Shown: positions 1 through 14,500, numbered from the stretch's first letter. The stretch is 64,000 nt of DNA from Anoplopoma fimbria (GCF_027596085.1 NC_072450.1:5742736-5806735), one strand, 5' to 3'. The notes: generated by a model from the letters alone, not told the origin. Translations and numbers: made by a program.

Positions 1-2115
1 CATGATGCACAGAGGATGAATCCTATGGACTTACATGACTTTTTCTGTTGTTGTTCTGTTTTAACACACATTCTTGTCCCCTTTAGAATGAATTGTTATA
101 GATTTGGTGATCCAAAGTTTTCAAAGCGCCATAAAAAATGTATGTATCCAAAACATTGGTTTATGACCAAAAACCTACAAACCTATTGACATTCTTTCAA
201 ACTTAATCTGTACTAATTTTATTGCTAATTAACACAATTTAGCATGTCAACACAGATAACCAGGATTGTGACACTGGTAAATATTATACCTGCAAAGCAT
301 CATCACAGAGTTAGGCTGTAGAATCTTAAGGCCTTAATACATCAGGGGTGTGACGAATGAATGACACATGAATGCAAAATACTTGTCTGTACTCGTCCGT
401 CGCTTAATATTTGTGTTCCGTGTGAAAGTATTCATGACAAAAAAAACAATTTAAAAATATATAATGAAAACGGGTCGCATTATCTTGTTTTATTGAAAAG
501 CTGAATCAATGCATGACTTTGATTAACTGATACAGTTCATAAAAAAGGTGTAAATTCTTTCCAGTGAATGAAAATGTCTGGGGATTTAATAATTAGGTAT
601 TTATTATCAGGAGCAAATTATTTTTAAATTTATCACGGTATGGTTGTATGGATGTTAGGGGTTGATGTAAAATAAACATATAAGACAAAGCATCGCAGGG
701 ACTGGAGAAAGAACTTTAGAAAGCTGACAGCAGGTGGTCTTTGGTATTTGATCCAAAAACAAATATTATGGTTCTGTCGTACGATATGAGTGGGTGGAGG
801 TAGCAGCAGTGTTGAGATGCTTCTCTGTCAGTCTTTATCCACAGAGGTATGTGTAGGATTAATGTCCACATGCATGAGAAAGTAAGAAACACAAGTGGGA
901 TATTTGAAAGTTTAGCCAGGACTAAATACACAAATAGATTAAGAACTTTACTTAATCATCCTCAAAATACTATCCAGTTATGAGAAAAAATGTGAAATAT
1001 GTCCTGTTATCAACAACGTCCCATTTTAATAATCTGGCTTTTGTTTATTGCAAAAAAACACACACAATTGTTGCTATTATATATTGCAGAAGGGACAAAA
1101 GGCTTGATATTTGGGATTTAAGACATACTTTGTTATTACTGAAATAGATTTGTCATGTGCAAAAAAAACAGCCCCAAAAACATTGTCAAGAACATATAGG
1201 ATCTTTCTCAGCATTTATAGTTTTATCTTCACCTTAACAAGAAACACACACACACACACACACTGTTCTCTGGGCATTTTCTAAAGTGTAAAAAAAAGGA
1301 AATTACTGACTGAGGAAGAAGTCCAGGAGGCTCAGAGATGGATGGCTGGAAACAAAAAAACAAACAAATCATCCCAAAATTACTCCCGGAAGTGTAATTT
1401 CCCAATTTCAATCTTTTTGTACATGAAACCTACATTAATAATGTTTTTTTTATGGAACATCTGTGTGCAAGGAGTTTTTTTTAATAGTCTTTCAGATTTC
1501 AGCTCTAAGGGAGAGAGGTTAAATTCCCTGTCATTAGAACACCTCTACTTCCAACTATGGAGGAGAGACCTCTGGGTAATTATTCCCTTAGACCCTGCAG
1601 CGCATCAAACAATCCTTTTATAGCCCCATGTGGACAGTGTGCTTTTGGGCACACCATCATTAGATCTAGCTGGGACTGGAACTGGGTTAAGAGCCGTTGA
1701 ACTGATTAGGAATTTGTTGGGAACAGATTCTCCCTCTTGTTATGAAGTTTTAGGAGCTTTTTTTCTCACAGACATATGTTTTTCTATTATAATCTTTAAT
1801 TGACTACACTCAAAAATATTTAGAATGGACTCATCATGCAGACATCTTCAATTTAAACTTACATTATATTTTGATAGCTTCAGTGATTTTAATTTGTAGT
1901 CTAAAATTGAGTAGGTTCAAACTCAATTATTTGTACATTCAGGTGTGCTGGTTGTTGTGTTTCTCATCTGGAGCTGTTGTCAGGAACCACTATTATATTT
2001 GTCATTAGGCAAATGGCAAATAGCTAAGGTTATGTTGACATTTTAATATTTTTTTAAACCAGTGTATGATTCTAACTTGAGGCAAATATTAATTTATCCA
2101 CGACCCGGAAAGGTC
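1..2115. other. Intergenic DNA, no gene recognised
   Basis: The reading frames here are short and show no family resemblance or splice-site logic. Around 190-300 there is sequence rich in 'gctaa' and 'tagcatg' words that resembles the degenerate ATGCTAACATGC-type repeat seen more clearly at 18.8 kb and 45.9 kb. A short CA microsatellite lies at about 1243-1263. Nothing else is supported. Confidence 0.6.
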
Positions 2116-2371
2116 AAAGATAAGATAAGATAAGATAATCCTTTATTAGTCCCGCAGCGGGGAAATTTGCAGGCTTACAGCAGCATAGAGTAAAGTGCAC
2201 ACAAGAGACATAGTAAAGAAAGACAAGATAAAAATAAAAAAATGAAAAATAAGAAATAAAAAAACCCCAAATATTATAAATAAGCAATAAAAACAGTAGA
2301 AAAACACAATAACTGAAATATAATATTTACAGACAGAAAAAAAAAACTATTTTAACTATTATTGCACAGTG
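2116..2371 (+). mobile_element. Non-autonomous repeat starting with AGATA units (copy A)
   Basis: The segment opens with tandem AAGAT/AGATA units, continues with TCCTTTATTAGTCCCGCAGC and a GGGGAAATTTGCAGG block, then becomes A-rich and ends near ATTATTGCACAGTG. A second copy in the opposite orientation occupies 49,676-50,127. The two share the stretch reading GTAAAGTGCACACAAGAGAC and the A-rich tail. That is direct evidence of an interspersed repeat. Class is uncertain: no transposase or clear terminal inverted repeats are visible. This looks like a repeat that is very common in percomorph fish genomes (recollection, not a search result). Confidence 0.7.
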
Positions 2372-4299
2372 TTTTTATTGTCATGTGTCATGTGGTCTGT
2401 CAAAGTGGGACTTTTTATCGGAACTACTTTTGCTTTCCTTCGCAATATGTTTTGCATCCTGCCCAACAGATAGTATGTTGGTCATGTCTACTTAAAATAC
2501 ACTAGCAGCTTAGCCATACACTGATGATGTGACATTTTACTTTATGCTTTTTACCTTATTACATCTTCAGGGAGGCCGCTCTCCGACCGGATACTGCAGC
2601 TGCTTTGCCTGGCTGTGGTGGTTGAAGCTTTGGATGGGATTATTTATCGGACTAGGGCTGCACTTGTGGTTCAACCCTTGATGCTATGAAAATGGCTTCA
2701 GTAGCTGTACAGTGACTAATCACATTAGCCAAGAAAGCATTATTAAGCCTCATGGGTTCCAACCAAACCACAGGAGTTCAGGAATACAGTACCTTCAATG
2801 CAGCACAACGACACTCAATTCACTGCACACATACAATTTATCATCCTTATTCATTTGAGGCAAATGATGGGCAACAAATGTCTCTATATGTGTAAAAATG
2901 TGTTGTAGAGTTCAGCAGGAGGGTTTTCTCCATCACATTGAAATTGCTTTAAGAATTTGTAGACAATATGAAAGCAATGGGGCTTTTAATGTACATGTTG
3001 TTGTGGCTATTAATGTTCCCTAAAGAAGCTGAAAAACAGATTCAACGTTCTAATCAGGCCCGCAGTGAGTGTTGCTCAGTGAGTGTTGCTCAGGACCCTG
3101 GAACCCTACTACATGCCATTAAAAATGGCTAAGGAGCAGAATAGCAATAATAACCCTAGTTTTAGCAAAAACTAGAAACTACACACACACACACACACAC
3201 AACTTCCTCAGATGTAGTAGACATTTTCCAGTAAATGGTGCCAGAGGTCTGCGACATCATTACAAGAAAGTTGAGGTCCTCTTGAGACTGCTGATGGTTG
3301 TCTTGAGCAAAGTTCCGGCGCCTTGAGACGTCTATGACGCAGCAGCGGCTAAAAAGCATTGACATTTGCCAAGTGCATCAAGAGAAACTGGATGCGTTGG
3401 ACAGGAAACATATCTGTCCTAGATAACGCCTTCAGGTTTTTGGTTCATTTATTTGGATCATACCTTTCCGTCTCAGACCCCTGCTAAGGCGTGGGTCTGT
3501 ATCCGCAGAAATGAACAGACTTTGCTTTTACTTCTTATGTTGTAAATAGAATCAAGATTCCTGAATTCTTTGTAAAAGTCTGGGATTTCATTCACAGTAA
3601 ATGTTTCAGTGTAAATGCAAAGGCTTTTAATTTGAGACAAATCAACAAAATACAAATTAACTTGGATTCCTTAAAAGTCCATAGCACATAATATTTTGTA
3701 AAGGGATAATCCTTCATTTGATCAAGTAGAGCATTTGTTGTCGTTCTAAACACAATCTTAACATAAACATGCTATATGTATGACATGTTTCCCCATTGAA
3801 AGCTATTCTATTCGCTGCTGCGGGAAAATGCCAATTGGTTTTAAAACTATGTTTCTATATATGCAAAAATTATAAAAATATAATTTGGACCCCCCCCAAT
3901 CCCCTCAATGTCTACACCATGGTTACACCTTTTTATGCATGTGCTGTAGTGTTGTTATTGGCAGATTAGATTGAAGTAATAAGCATTCACACTCAACAAT
4001 AATCATATGAAATACATGAAAAATATTTTCAAACTTAAGCTGATATTGCCTATAAGCCTGTGTCTCGTCCTCAAAAAGCTGCCACAAAGACTCTGTACCA
4101 CACATACAGTAGCGTGGTGTTATTCAGTGTCATGAATGAGAATCCCTCCCTCCCACAGTGTCTTGGCCTTGTTGACTCTCAACGCTTCCAGCAGTGTGTG
4201 TTTGCCCATTAATGTGGGCTTGACAAGGCAGAATGAAGGAGGCTTCATCCACCCCCTCAGTATTAAAGCAGTATTATAGCAATCGCCCTTCTGCATGTG

Positions 4300-4341
<42 letters not shown>

Positions 4342-4974
4342 AAAGAGCCAAAGCCTTGGAAAACACTTGGCGAAAATAAATTAGAATTAAGGAAGTTCAT
4401 GTAAGAGCCAGCGGTCTGTTTTGAAGTTCTTCAACTCAAAAGAACTAAGCAGCGAGAAGCGCCATAGCTGATAAAGATCATCGCTATAATTGAAAAGGGG
4501 ATTTTGAATCATGACTATACAATCAGCAGCCTGGACTCCCTACTGCATAAGTCAATGACAAGAGTGTTTTGGCACTCATACGCTTCAAAAGGATTATGTC
4601 CCGCACATTCCTCACTATTTCCTGCGTGTTTCATCAGATAAAGTCTTCAGGTTTCTCTTCATTAAGTACGTGGCATGCTGTTTTGCAACACTCTGTACGT
4701 CAGCATCTTTCAGATGGTCTTCAGAGTGTCTCCTTTGAACCAGGCAGAAAACACACTCATCATATTTAGCTCAAGAGGGCTACACAACACTGCTGGCTGG
4801 CTGTGTTACTGCCATTGCATCATCTTGACTTCCACACTTTGGACTGCTTAATTGCTGCTCGTGCCTCGACTATGAATGAGTGGGCTGGGCGTCCATCATT
4901 GGGGCACCGTTATACTCTCCAGCCCCACTCGACGCTACCATGATCATGTATGGCTGTGGGATTAAGATAAAGAC
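2372..4974. other. Intergenic DNA with short tandem tracts
   Basis: No coding exon is recognisable. A short AC tract lies at about 3181-3202. A 36-base run of A lies at 4304-4339, possibly the tail of an old retrotransposed sequence, although I see no recognisable element body upstream. A small direct duplication of GTGAGTGTTGCTCAG occurs around 3066-3092. Confidence 0.55.
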
Positions 4975-5567
4975 TTAAACAGGCCCTATTATACTATTAT
5001 CCGGGTGCATATTTTTATCTCGAGTTACAGTTACAACATGTTTACATGCATTAATGCCCATAATCCTCCTTGTTTTTCTCATCCTGGCTGTCCTGCAGAA
5101 CCTCTTCTCAACCTCTCTTTGAAACACTCCGTTGTAGCGCTTGCTCCTCCCTCCAGAAAGCAAAGTCTGCTCTGATTGGTCAGCTAGCCCGCTCTGTTGT
5201 GATTGGTCAACGTTTCACATTTCAAAAAACTCTTCCTCCAGAGCTCCAGATCCGTCTCTCTCTCGTTTGTTGTTTGAGGGCCAAACTAGCCGGAAGGAGT
5301 TTTACGTGACTTCCGTAACATTGTGACCTCATAAAGTTACATAATGACCTCATAAAGTTACATTGTGACCTCATAAAGTCACAGAAGTGAAGGAGAGAAT
5401 TCAATCGAGCAGTTTCAGGCAGCTTAGGAGCTTCTGAGGGGGAGGGTAACTCCTTTTAGGCATGGACTTCAGGTTTTACTCTCTACGGACCTTTTACATA
5501 TGCAAAACGATATATAATGAACCAAAGAAGAGGAGAAAAGTGGAAAAGCATAATAGGGCCACTTTAA
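4975..5567. mobile_element. TTAA-flanked MITE, copy 1 (piggyBac-like)
   Basis: The element is bounded by TTAA at 4975-4978 and at 5564-5567. Just inside are inverted termini: ACAGGCCCTATTATACT on the left, and on the right the complement of AGTGGCCCTATTATGCT. TTAA target duplication is the hallmark of the piggyBac superfamily. No transposase is present, so this is a non-autonomous derivative. A second copy sharing most of its length lies at 31,404-32,025. This copy carries about three tandem repeats of a roughly 20-bp unit containing GACCTCATAAAGTTAC around 5320-5385, where the second copy has one. Confidence 0.75.
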
Positions 5568-8500
5568 ACACATGAGGGCTCTTTCTGTGGAGTATATATT
5601 TGTGTACACTGAATCGTATCTTTCTGTTAGCTTTAGACAACTGTTTGGTCGTTTGGGCTGGTAAGTGTTTTTTTAGCACACAACCCCAAGTTGAAAGAAT
5701 GTTGTCATTTAGATCGTCTCCCCTGTCTCCATGTTAGTACTCGTGTTCCTGTCGTGAGTGTGCCATACCGCTATCGATTCCAGTGTAATGGCCTTTGACA
5801 AGAAGGTGGCTCTAAACCAGCAGCACACAACGCCACAACTCTGTATTGATCGCAGTTCCTGCTCCACAGAACCTTCCCATGCTCGTTTATTCTGAGCCTC
5901 TTGTGTGTTGACAGAGCGAGGCAATAACTTGCCCGTGAATACAGGACAAGCATGTCGAACCAGGTGGAGAGAGCTCAGAGATCCCTGGAGTGATTAAATG
6001 AGATTCATTCACTGTTGTCAGTTATTTAGTGCTCGTACGGATACCGGGGAAAGAAATGATATCTTAAAAGCATGGCCAAGACTAAAAAAAGAACATTAAA
6101 AGCTGAGGTGGAATGGAACAAACAATAATTTGCATTTGGCATTTAGGCTACGAGTAAAAGCTAGGAACATATCCATTGTTAAGAAAGACATATACCACTG
6201 ATTCATTCTCGATAAGGGAAATGAGTCAATTAAGCATGTAAATGATAGCAGATGTGTATATTTCAGTTTCTAAGTCAACTGATATTTTCTTGCACACGAG
6301 GGGAGTATCAGAATATCTGCATCAATGATCGTTACTAAAGGTTTAATGACTTTCACTTTCACTCATTTATTCATTATCCTCACTTAAGCAGTGCAATCCA
6401 AGCAACTGCCTTCCAGCGAGAATTGTGTTCTATACGTTTGATGAATGATTAATGTTGTGGATTATTAATTATTCAGCCTGCCCTCATTATGATGTCATGG
6501 TAGGACCATTTTGGAGTGATGTATTTTGATGTATATTTTACAGACAAGGTTTGATTTTTCTTTCCACATCAGAAAATGACAGGACCGAATCCATGTATTT
6601 CGACATCGGGCATTACCACCTAACGCCACAACCTGACAGGGATTGTGTGATTCATTCTGAACGACCTCCGAGCTGCTCTCCCTCTCAGAAATCCTCATTT
6701 CGAGACATGTCTCACCAGCAGGTGTCTGAGTTGTCACATGGGCTGTCAGCTATTGTGACATTCAATTACTCCTTCAGCGCCTGCCATTACAAAAGTGCCT
6801 CAACTGAAGCATAGGAGGTCACTCAATCCCTCCTCTGATTGGCTTATTTGGCCTGGTCAAGAGAGCAGGTTTTGCAGCCTGAAATGAGACGCTGAGCACA
6901 TCTGACAGGGATCACGACTTTGGTGCAACGAGGCTCTGCTCTTTCTGATACTTTCCAGTTTTGCCGTTACAGGAAAAAGATTGTGTCCGAGCATCTGTGT
7001 GTATGTGCTGTAGTCCTTGTATTCGCAGTCCCTCATGTGTATCAGAAAACCAGAGCTGGTCAGAGCCGAGGAAGTACACAACTCTCCTACACAAACCTTT
7101 TTCTCTAAATACTTTGCTTTGTTTCTCAGATGAGGCAAGTTCTTTTGAATGTGGAATCAAGACCTTCCACATTGGCGTCTCTCAGTAAAGACTACATTGT
7201 GAAACTAGTTTTTGTGGCCAGCTTTTGATTGAGTGTCCTCAGCAAAGGTAAACTGTGTTTAACTTTGGATGCGAAGAGATTAAGTTTACATGAGAAGTCA
7301 AAGATCTCACTAATTTCTAATTTCTTTGATTTCTTTGAGAGTTGAACAGGCACAGTACCAATCGGGTATGGTGTTACCTGAGGCTGATTTTAGCCAGAGC
7401 TAGCAAAATGTCAGACATATAGCAATATTTTTACACATGAAAAATCCCCCAAATGGCGAGGAATGCAATGTGAAATGATTTAATTAAGATGGATGTTCAT
7501 GTTTTACACATTTAACCTTACAACAGGCCATACAACAATTAAGCAATCATATCACATCCATACAGGGTAAGTAGTATTCAGCCTTTATAAAAAGTCAATA
7601 CACAAGTTCAGGTATCGGGGAAGAAAAATGGTATTGGAGGTCATCTCAAGTTATGCATAATACTAGCAAAACTAATGACTTCTGCGCCTGTTGTACTTTG
7701 TGTTTAGAGCCAATTAGCAAATGTTAGCACGTTAAACTTAGATGGTGACCATGGTCAACACTATACCTGCACTACATCAGTATGTTAAGTGTGTTAAGCA
7801 AAATGAATACTGTATGTGCCATCTTTTAGATGTATTTTTTAAAGGTTGGTTTATACCTGACAGGTTTTTTAATAAAGACCACACAATAATATAGTGGGGT
7901 TGTGACCACGGCGTCTGATCAGAGCGGTAGCATTTCAATTATTTCATTAAAGAGTTAAAAGTGGATTGCAGGAGGATTTGATTGGTTCACATCAGCGAGG
8001 CCCCTGACTCCCACTACAGAGAGATGTTTGAGCCACATTTAGACCGGTTACAGAGTTCTTTAATGTGTAATGTCAACTTGAAGTTCAGACTTTCCTCACA
8101 TCCTCTCAGCTTTATAATGGATTCCTTTGAGGATCGGCATGGCCTATGCATTTTTCCTTGGAGATTTGATTTTAAAAAAACATGTATTCCTTTTTTGAAG
8201 AAAAAAAATTGTCTGGACATCCATTGCCTCAAAGTCCGGCAGTGGCAACAAAGTATTTGTCAACATTGTTACTTACTCTTGAAGTTTCATGTTTCATATG
8301 CAGACAACATGCAGCTATTTGTGTAAGCGTGTGTGTTATTGACGCATGAGTATACAATGTGTGTCTTGTGTTCTCTTATGTCGCGTTTAAATATTGTGCT
8401 AATTCAGACTACTTGGAAATAGGGATTTTGGAAACAAACCATGTGAGGAAGCCAACCAATTGCATGTGTGAAACTGTGGCTTTGTACTGATTTACATTTA

Positions 8501-11500
8501 AATATATATGTACGTCAGTTGCTTTGAGGGTGTAATAAGTTTGAGGGTGTGTTTACATTGGAGTTCCAAGCCTAGAGCATCGCATACAAATGCTAAAGGG
8601 TAAATCAGGGCATTGGTGTCAGACGCAACTGTCTAACCTGTGTTATATGACGCATTGGGAACAGGTTGTTTTTGGTAAAGGTCACAGTGAGGGTTACGTC
8701 AACGGGGGCCCCTGTCTGTGTATATTTGTATATTTGCCCACACATGGGCATTGACCTCATCGCATCCCGTTTATTCTGCGTGTTGATTAGATTTGATGCA
8801 AATCATTCTAAAGTGCTTCATTAATATGCCAGTGCTCAGTTTGGAGACAAGTGTGTGATATTGTGACATCTCCGGTGGCTTCTTCCTTTCTCTTATTTCT
8901 GTTAATACTAAAACTTAACAACTTGTGTGGAAACGATAGTGTCTACAATCATAACTTGCAAACAAAACACACAGCTTTCCTTGCTGAACTGTGTTTGTAG
9001 TCATATCCAGAGGATATCTCCTGTTATATAAATTCAGAGAGTGTGATTTCAGGGCCTGTTTAACCTGACATCCTAAAGCCTGAGTTGTCACAAATCACAA
9101 TGTGACAGCTGTCAACATGTTGTTGTTTTTTGCTTTTAATTTGTGTCACCATAGTGTGAGATGCTCTATTTTTCTAATGACTTAGGACTATCATTGCCAG
9201 TCATATACATCATGCTTGAACCTTGCTCTAGCGATGTGAAAGTTTTTGTTGTGAACCCGAGCTTGATGTGACAATGTGACATGTTCGGTCCAATCACAAA
9301 ACACAACTCTGATACCTGTGTTAGGACTCGTTAGCTGTGACTGGACGTGTGGGCCGAGCTATGATGCAAACTGTCTTCAATCAAACCAAAAATAGAGTAA
9401 CAGCCGCTGTCACATGTCATGCAATGCTTGCCAACACTTGTCATTCAGAGGGACCTCAGCTTTCTGATAAGTTGCCGTGTTAAATCTGCCGTTAGTCACC
9501 TCGGGCATGCAGTTATCATCCAGTGTTCCCTTCTTATTTTGTTCTATGTGAAAAGAAACCGGCTGAGAAGGCCCAGAACTCAAATCAAATATCCAGTATG
9601 CATTCATATTCTGGCTCAAATTCACATCAGAAAAGAAGAATGCCTCTTTTTAACAACCCAAATGGAGTAATTCACATCAGACAGTCCTTCCATTTCATTT
9701 ACCCCATGTTTACTACTTACTCCTATTCAACTTCAGATAGAATTATATCTTGGCTTAACGGGCAACTGTTGCCTAATATTAGAAACTTGCGGACCACCAG
9801 AAACCTTGCTTATCCACATAAAGCCATGCCCATTTGACAAAAATGTTTAATACAGTCTTCACTATTGTCAATTTGACAGTAAAGTGTTTAGCATCCTAAT
9901 GCAACTTAATCTTCTCAGTGTTGAGGTAGCTTTCTTTAAAAAATGTACTTCTAAACTCATTTTAGACTTGTGATTCACTGCCACAGCTTAATTTTGTCCA
10001 TTTAACTGCTTTTCTTTGGCATGGTTTCCTGTTATGTTTGAATTAAAGATTGATTCCTTAAGCCGTTATTACAGAAACAGCTGAGAAAAACATAATCCCT
10101 CAGTAAAGTTGCAGACACTTTGCCACAGTCTGCTGTATCTCATAAACCCAGACAATCAAGTAGGCACAAATGAAATGAATCTATTGCAAATTTGTGCGTT
10201 GAATGTCACTTGACATCATGACGTTTAAATAGGTCATTTCAACGTTCCTACGCCTCCGTCACAGTACTACATTGATAAGCAGTGGTGTCCATCATAAAAC
10301 CACCTTTCATCCAAAAAACACAGTTTAACACCTCCAAATGTGTTAGATTACGAAACACTCTCATAAGCATATTTTTACAGAGTAATTTTAAAAGCTTTTC
10401 TTATTTAGTTTTCAAATGGCAAAATGTGCCTAAAGTTCGCTAGCTCACTCATTTCAAACACTAGCTAAACAAACCATTTTTTCTTATAGGTCTGATTGAT
10501 TACAGCAGTTTAGTAGTATTAGTCTTAATTTATTTATTAATTAATTTTGCTGTTGGTTTCATTTTAGTTACATCTTACAGTAAATTGCTAGCAGCCTTCT
10601 TTAGATTTTTAACCACTTTTTTCAGATAAGAACTTCTCTTGATTCTGCTGAAACACCTGGATAGGCTAACCTGGTAATGCACACCTGTGAAATTTGCAGT
10701 GGAAGCGGGGTACACGATGTAATCCAGTCACATTTACTATCAAGGATAATGAGAATTTAGTAACACTTGGTGTCCCTAGAAACTTCCATTAATGACATGA
10801 TTAATGCGCTGAAAGTAGAATATCTCCTCTCTGCATGCAATAGCTGCAGAGTGAAGAAAAACACTGTGTTCAAGACTGGCGTAATTACGTTGAACCAATG
10901 CCTATTTGTCTTGGACAAAATAAACCTGACAAAGTCCTTTGTTCAGTGTGTCGCCATAAATAACAGACAACTGAGTTTTTCGATGTGTGTCTTTGAGGGA
11001 ACAGCACAATCATGTGCAAACCTGTATCCAATTGACAACTACCTTTTGAAATGGATTGTGGCAAAAAAAAAAAAAAAAAAAAAAAGAATATATCACCAAA
11101 AATGCAGTCCAGACACAGAGGTTCTTTTTAGGTTTGATACAATGGAGTGAAGCTGTTCTGGGGGTCAAGAAAGAACTATTACCTGATGGAGAGGTCTGCA
11201 ATATGTAGTATTATTAAGGGGTCAGCCAGACATCAATGACAACTATTTTTGGAGTAAAAGATCTCACTGAATGTTAAGAATACCAAAAATGTAAGAAATT
11301 ACTTAACTTGAAAATCCTCTTCCAGTGGTTTTAAAAAGACCATGAACCTCACATAGCTATACTTGCCAAATGCATTATATTATATGATGCTGACCATGTT
11401 TGGTCCTTTGTATAGGACAGAATCGCCGGTCGGAAAAATCTCTTGGTGTGTGGGGAATGTCAGTAAATCAATGGAATAGTCCTGTCCTCAGAAATGTACT

Positions 11501-14500
11501 TCAGTGTAGATTTATCACTTTTTTTTTTATTTCATGCAATTAATGGTTCAAAGAATAAAGCATTTATCTTCGAACGATTCCTCCCCAGCTCTACGTGCTA
11601 ATTGAGCTCCACAAGTCCACACAACATGAATTATGTCATCTGTCTATGTCTGAGAGGGTCTGTACACACCAACTAACATATGTAAACATGTCTGTGTATG
11701 CAGTACTAGATCACAATTTTTGTAATTTAAAAACATTCAATCCCACCTCATGCAGTGATTGGCCACATGTAAGGAAGATATCTCAGTTAGTAGGATTTGT
11801 CGCGTCATGCACATCAGCACATCTTCAACTTTGGCTTTTCAGAAAATGTAAAGTTTTTTCCTTCAGATGGTTCAGATTTGTGCAGCGTAGTTGGTTTAAA
11901 GCATTCCGAATGCTTAACTGTTCTAGGTGGGCCGACATGGATTGACCACGTCTTATAACATATGGCTGGAATTCATTGTAATTAACAACAGTCACGAGTG
12001 AAGGCTGATACAGATGCATAGGTAGCAATACTTTGGCAAAATCCATAATGTTTTAACCTGCCATCTGGCACCATCTGCCCTCTCTGTGTCGTTCAGGTGT
12101 GCATGAAATCTGGGCTCATTGACCAAATAAGTCAAAAAATGTGATTATGTCATAAGGCCCTTTCACACAGAATTGAACAGAGGCCCCACTGAAGAAGAGC
12201 CAAGCAATTTGATTATTTCATCCCCATTCAAGGTAAGGAGCTAAACTGGAAGCTAGCCGGTTAATCAAAAAGCAATAACATAAACAACAAAAGCAAACAA
12301 ACAGTAGCTTATTAATGTTTTTTATTATATTCTGTCCTGTGGAAAAATGATAAGCATTTGCTTTTCTTATTTGGCTTGTTTGAAAATATGTAAAAAAGAT
12401 TCATACCTCACAAAACGTCATTTATTATAGCACCTCTTTTATTTTTGTGGCAGTAAGTAAGAATTAGAAGGAAGGTACGATTTGTGCTTTTTTTATTTTC
12501 TATTAAAGAAAATAAAAGAAGGGAGAACAATTTCTGGAGACTTATTGCCTTAAAGAAGGACAAAAAATGTGTGAAACATTTGCAGTCCTAGAGGATCAGT
12601 CCAGGTCTGAATTTCTTTCCCAGTCCGCTCCCGCTTACAAGAGGCACTCGAGATCAAGAACGGAGCATTACTTCCAATTTTGTAATGTCATGATGAAGGG
12701 TAGGGTGACTAAAAGGAAAGATTAAACAGAATGCCTCATGGCCAATTAAAATTTAATTTTGGAATTTCCTTTCCTTTGAAATGAAGCTTACAATACATTT
12801 ACATCTGACATTAGCATGCATCTTTGGCTTTCACATTGGAGTTGCATAAAACTAAACTGCCCAGGGTTTAATGCGCCTAAGATTCAGTGGAGTAAGCACG
12901 GACAAAGAAAGCAGGTGTGGCAGCTACCAACTTGTTTAGAGAGTTGTAAATAGGAGCTCATGAAAAATGGATGGTCTGCATTGTAAATCAGGAGCAAGCA
13001 ACAAACCAGGTGCCATTAATTTGTTCTGACGAAACCATCAATATTGATAACAGCAGCTGCATGAACACCTCCCCTCAGCTTTCTACGGTATCAGCGCTAT
13101 CTCAGAGAAATGCTTCCTCTTCTTAAAGAAAAGTAGGACAGGAAACTAATTGACTGGGCTCAATATTATGAGATATTATATGCCACATACTGTATATTTT
13201 AGGATGTAATGCATTAGTTCATATAAGAAATAAATACTTATGGAGATAAGACCAAAGAAAGTTGTCAGTTTCGATTATTTTCCCTTCTGTAAATTAAAAA
13301 TGTTGACATCCAGTACACATTTAATTTCTTCCGCTTCATTTCCCCAATAATCTGGTTAATCATTTCTGTAAATCATCATGTTTATCTGCCAACTGACTGA
13401 GTACAACACTGAGTTGTACTCAGCTTGCCCCCGGCCTTAGCTGATCACCTGATCCTCCACCTGCCCCTCATTATGCCCACATTAAACACCCGCCACATGT
13501 AGTCTTAGTTTTTCTGTCTCTTCTGCTTCCTTTCCCATGTGGTCCACCTCTTTGTTTTGTGAATTTGGCTCTCTTTCCAAGTCATTTTGTCTTCTGGTAG
13601 TTTTGTCTGGCTGCTTGCCCGATCCCTTGTAATATAATTTGGTTCCACATGAACTATATTTTGCCAAACTGTGCTTTTCCTCTGGCACATTTTTAAACCC
13701 AACTGCTCCTGTTTGTGGGTCGCAGTGCAGAAACAGAACGTATTTTACTGAAGACAGGCATGTTTTGATAAATAACCTCACGCAAGAGCAATCACCATAA
13801 AGTACAATGGTGTGGTGTACCATTAAATATCAAAGATCTTGGTTATATGTACATAAAGAGGTTTTCTGACACTTGATTATGATCATGAATCGTCTGTGTG
13901 TTTTAACTCCTGTCACTTGTAATGTTTTCCTCTTTGTCTTGTTTTTACTTAAAGAAGTCCCGGCCCTCTCTGTCTTGCTGAGCTCTTCAGGACTGTGGGA
14001 CTGTGTTTTTCAACCCTGTCTTTTACAAAATGATGTTCCCTTCCAACTAAGCTGCACTCTCAGAGGTGAACAGGTTTCCTCCTGCATTACCATTGCAGTT
14101 TTAAACAATTTGAAGTACTTTGTTAATGTTGTAAATTGTAAAAAAAACTAAACAAAAAATGCGACAGAACTGCATTGTTAGGTTTCGGCAGCAAAACTAC
14201 TTTGTTAGGTTTGGTACAGAACATTGTAGTTTTCTTTAAAATGACTACAAAGTTGAAACAAAACAAAAACACCACAAAAGTACTTGAATAAGTTTATGCA
14301 ACAAAACTGCTTGGTAAGGTTGAAGAAACGAAATAACTACTTGATTAAGTCTAAAAAAAAAAAGGTGTTAGTCCCAAACAGTCATCTCTATCTCAGAGTT
14401 GGAAGATTGCGTTTTAAGACATCTTCAACAATGCAAGGCCAATTTTTTACAGATTTTGTAAGAAGTGTCAATATTAACATCAGTATTGATGTCTTTCATC

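Noticed and set aside
5070..5404. Short frames repeating NFMRSQC or beginning MFFSSWLSC (also at 31,499)
   Set aside because: They lie within the MITE copies and reflect its internal repeats; no transposase similarity.
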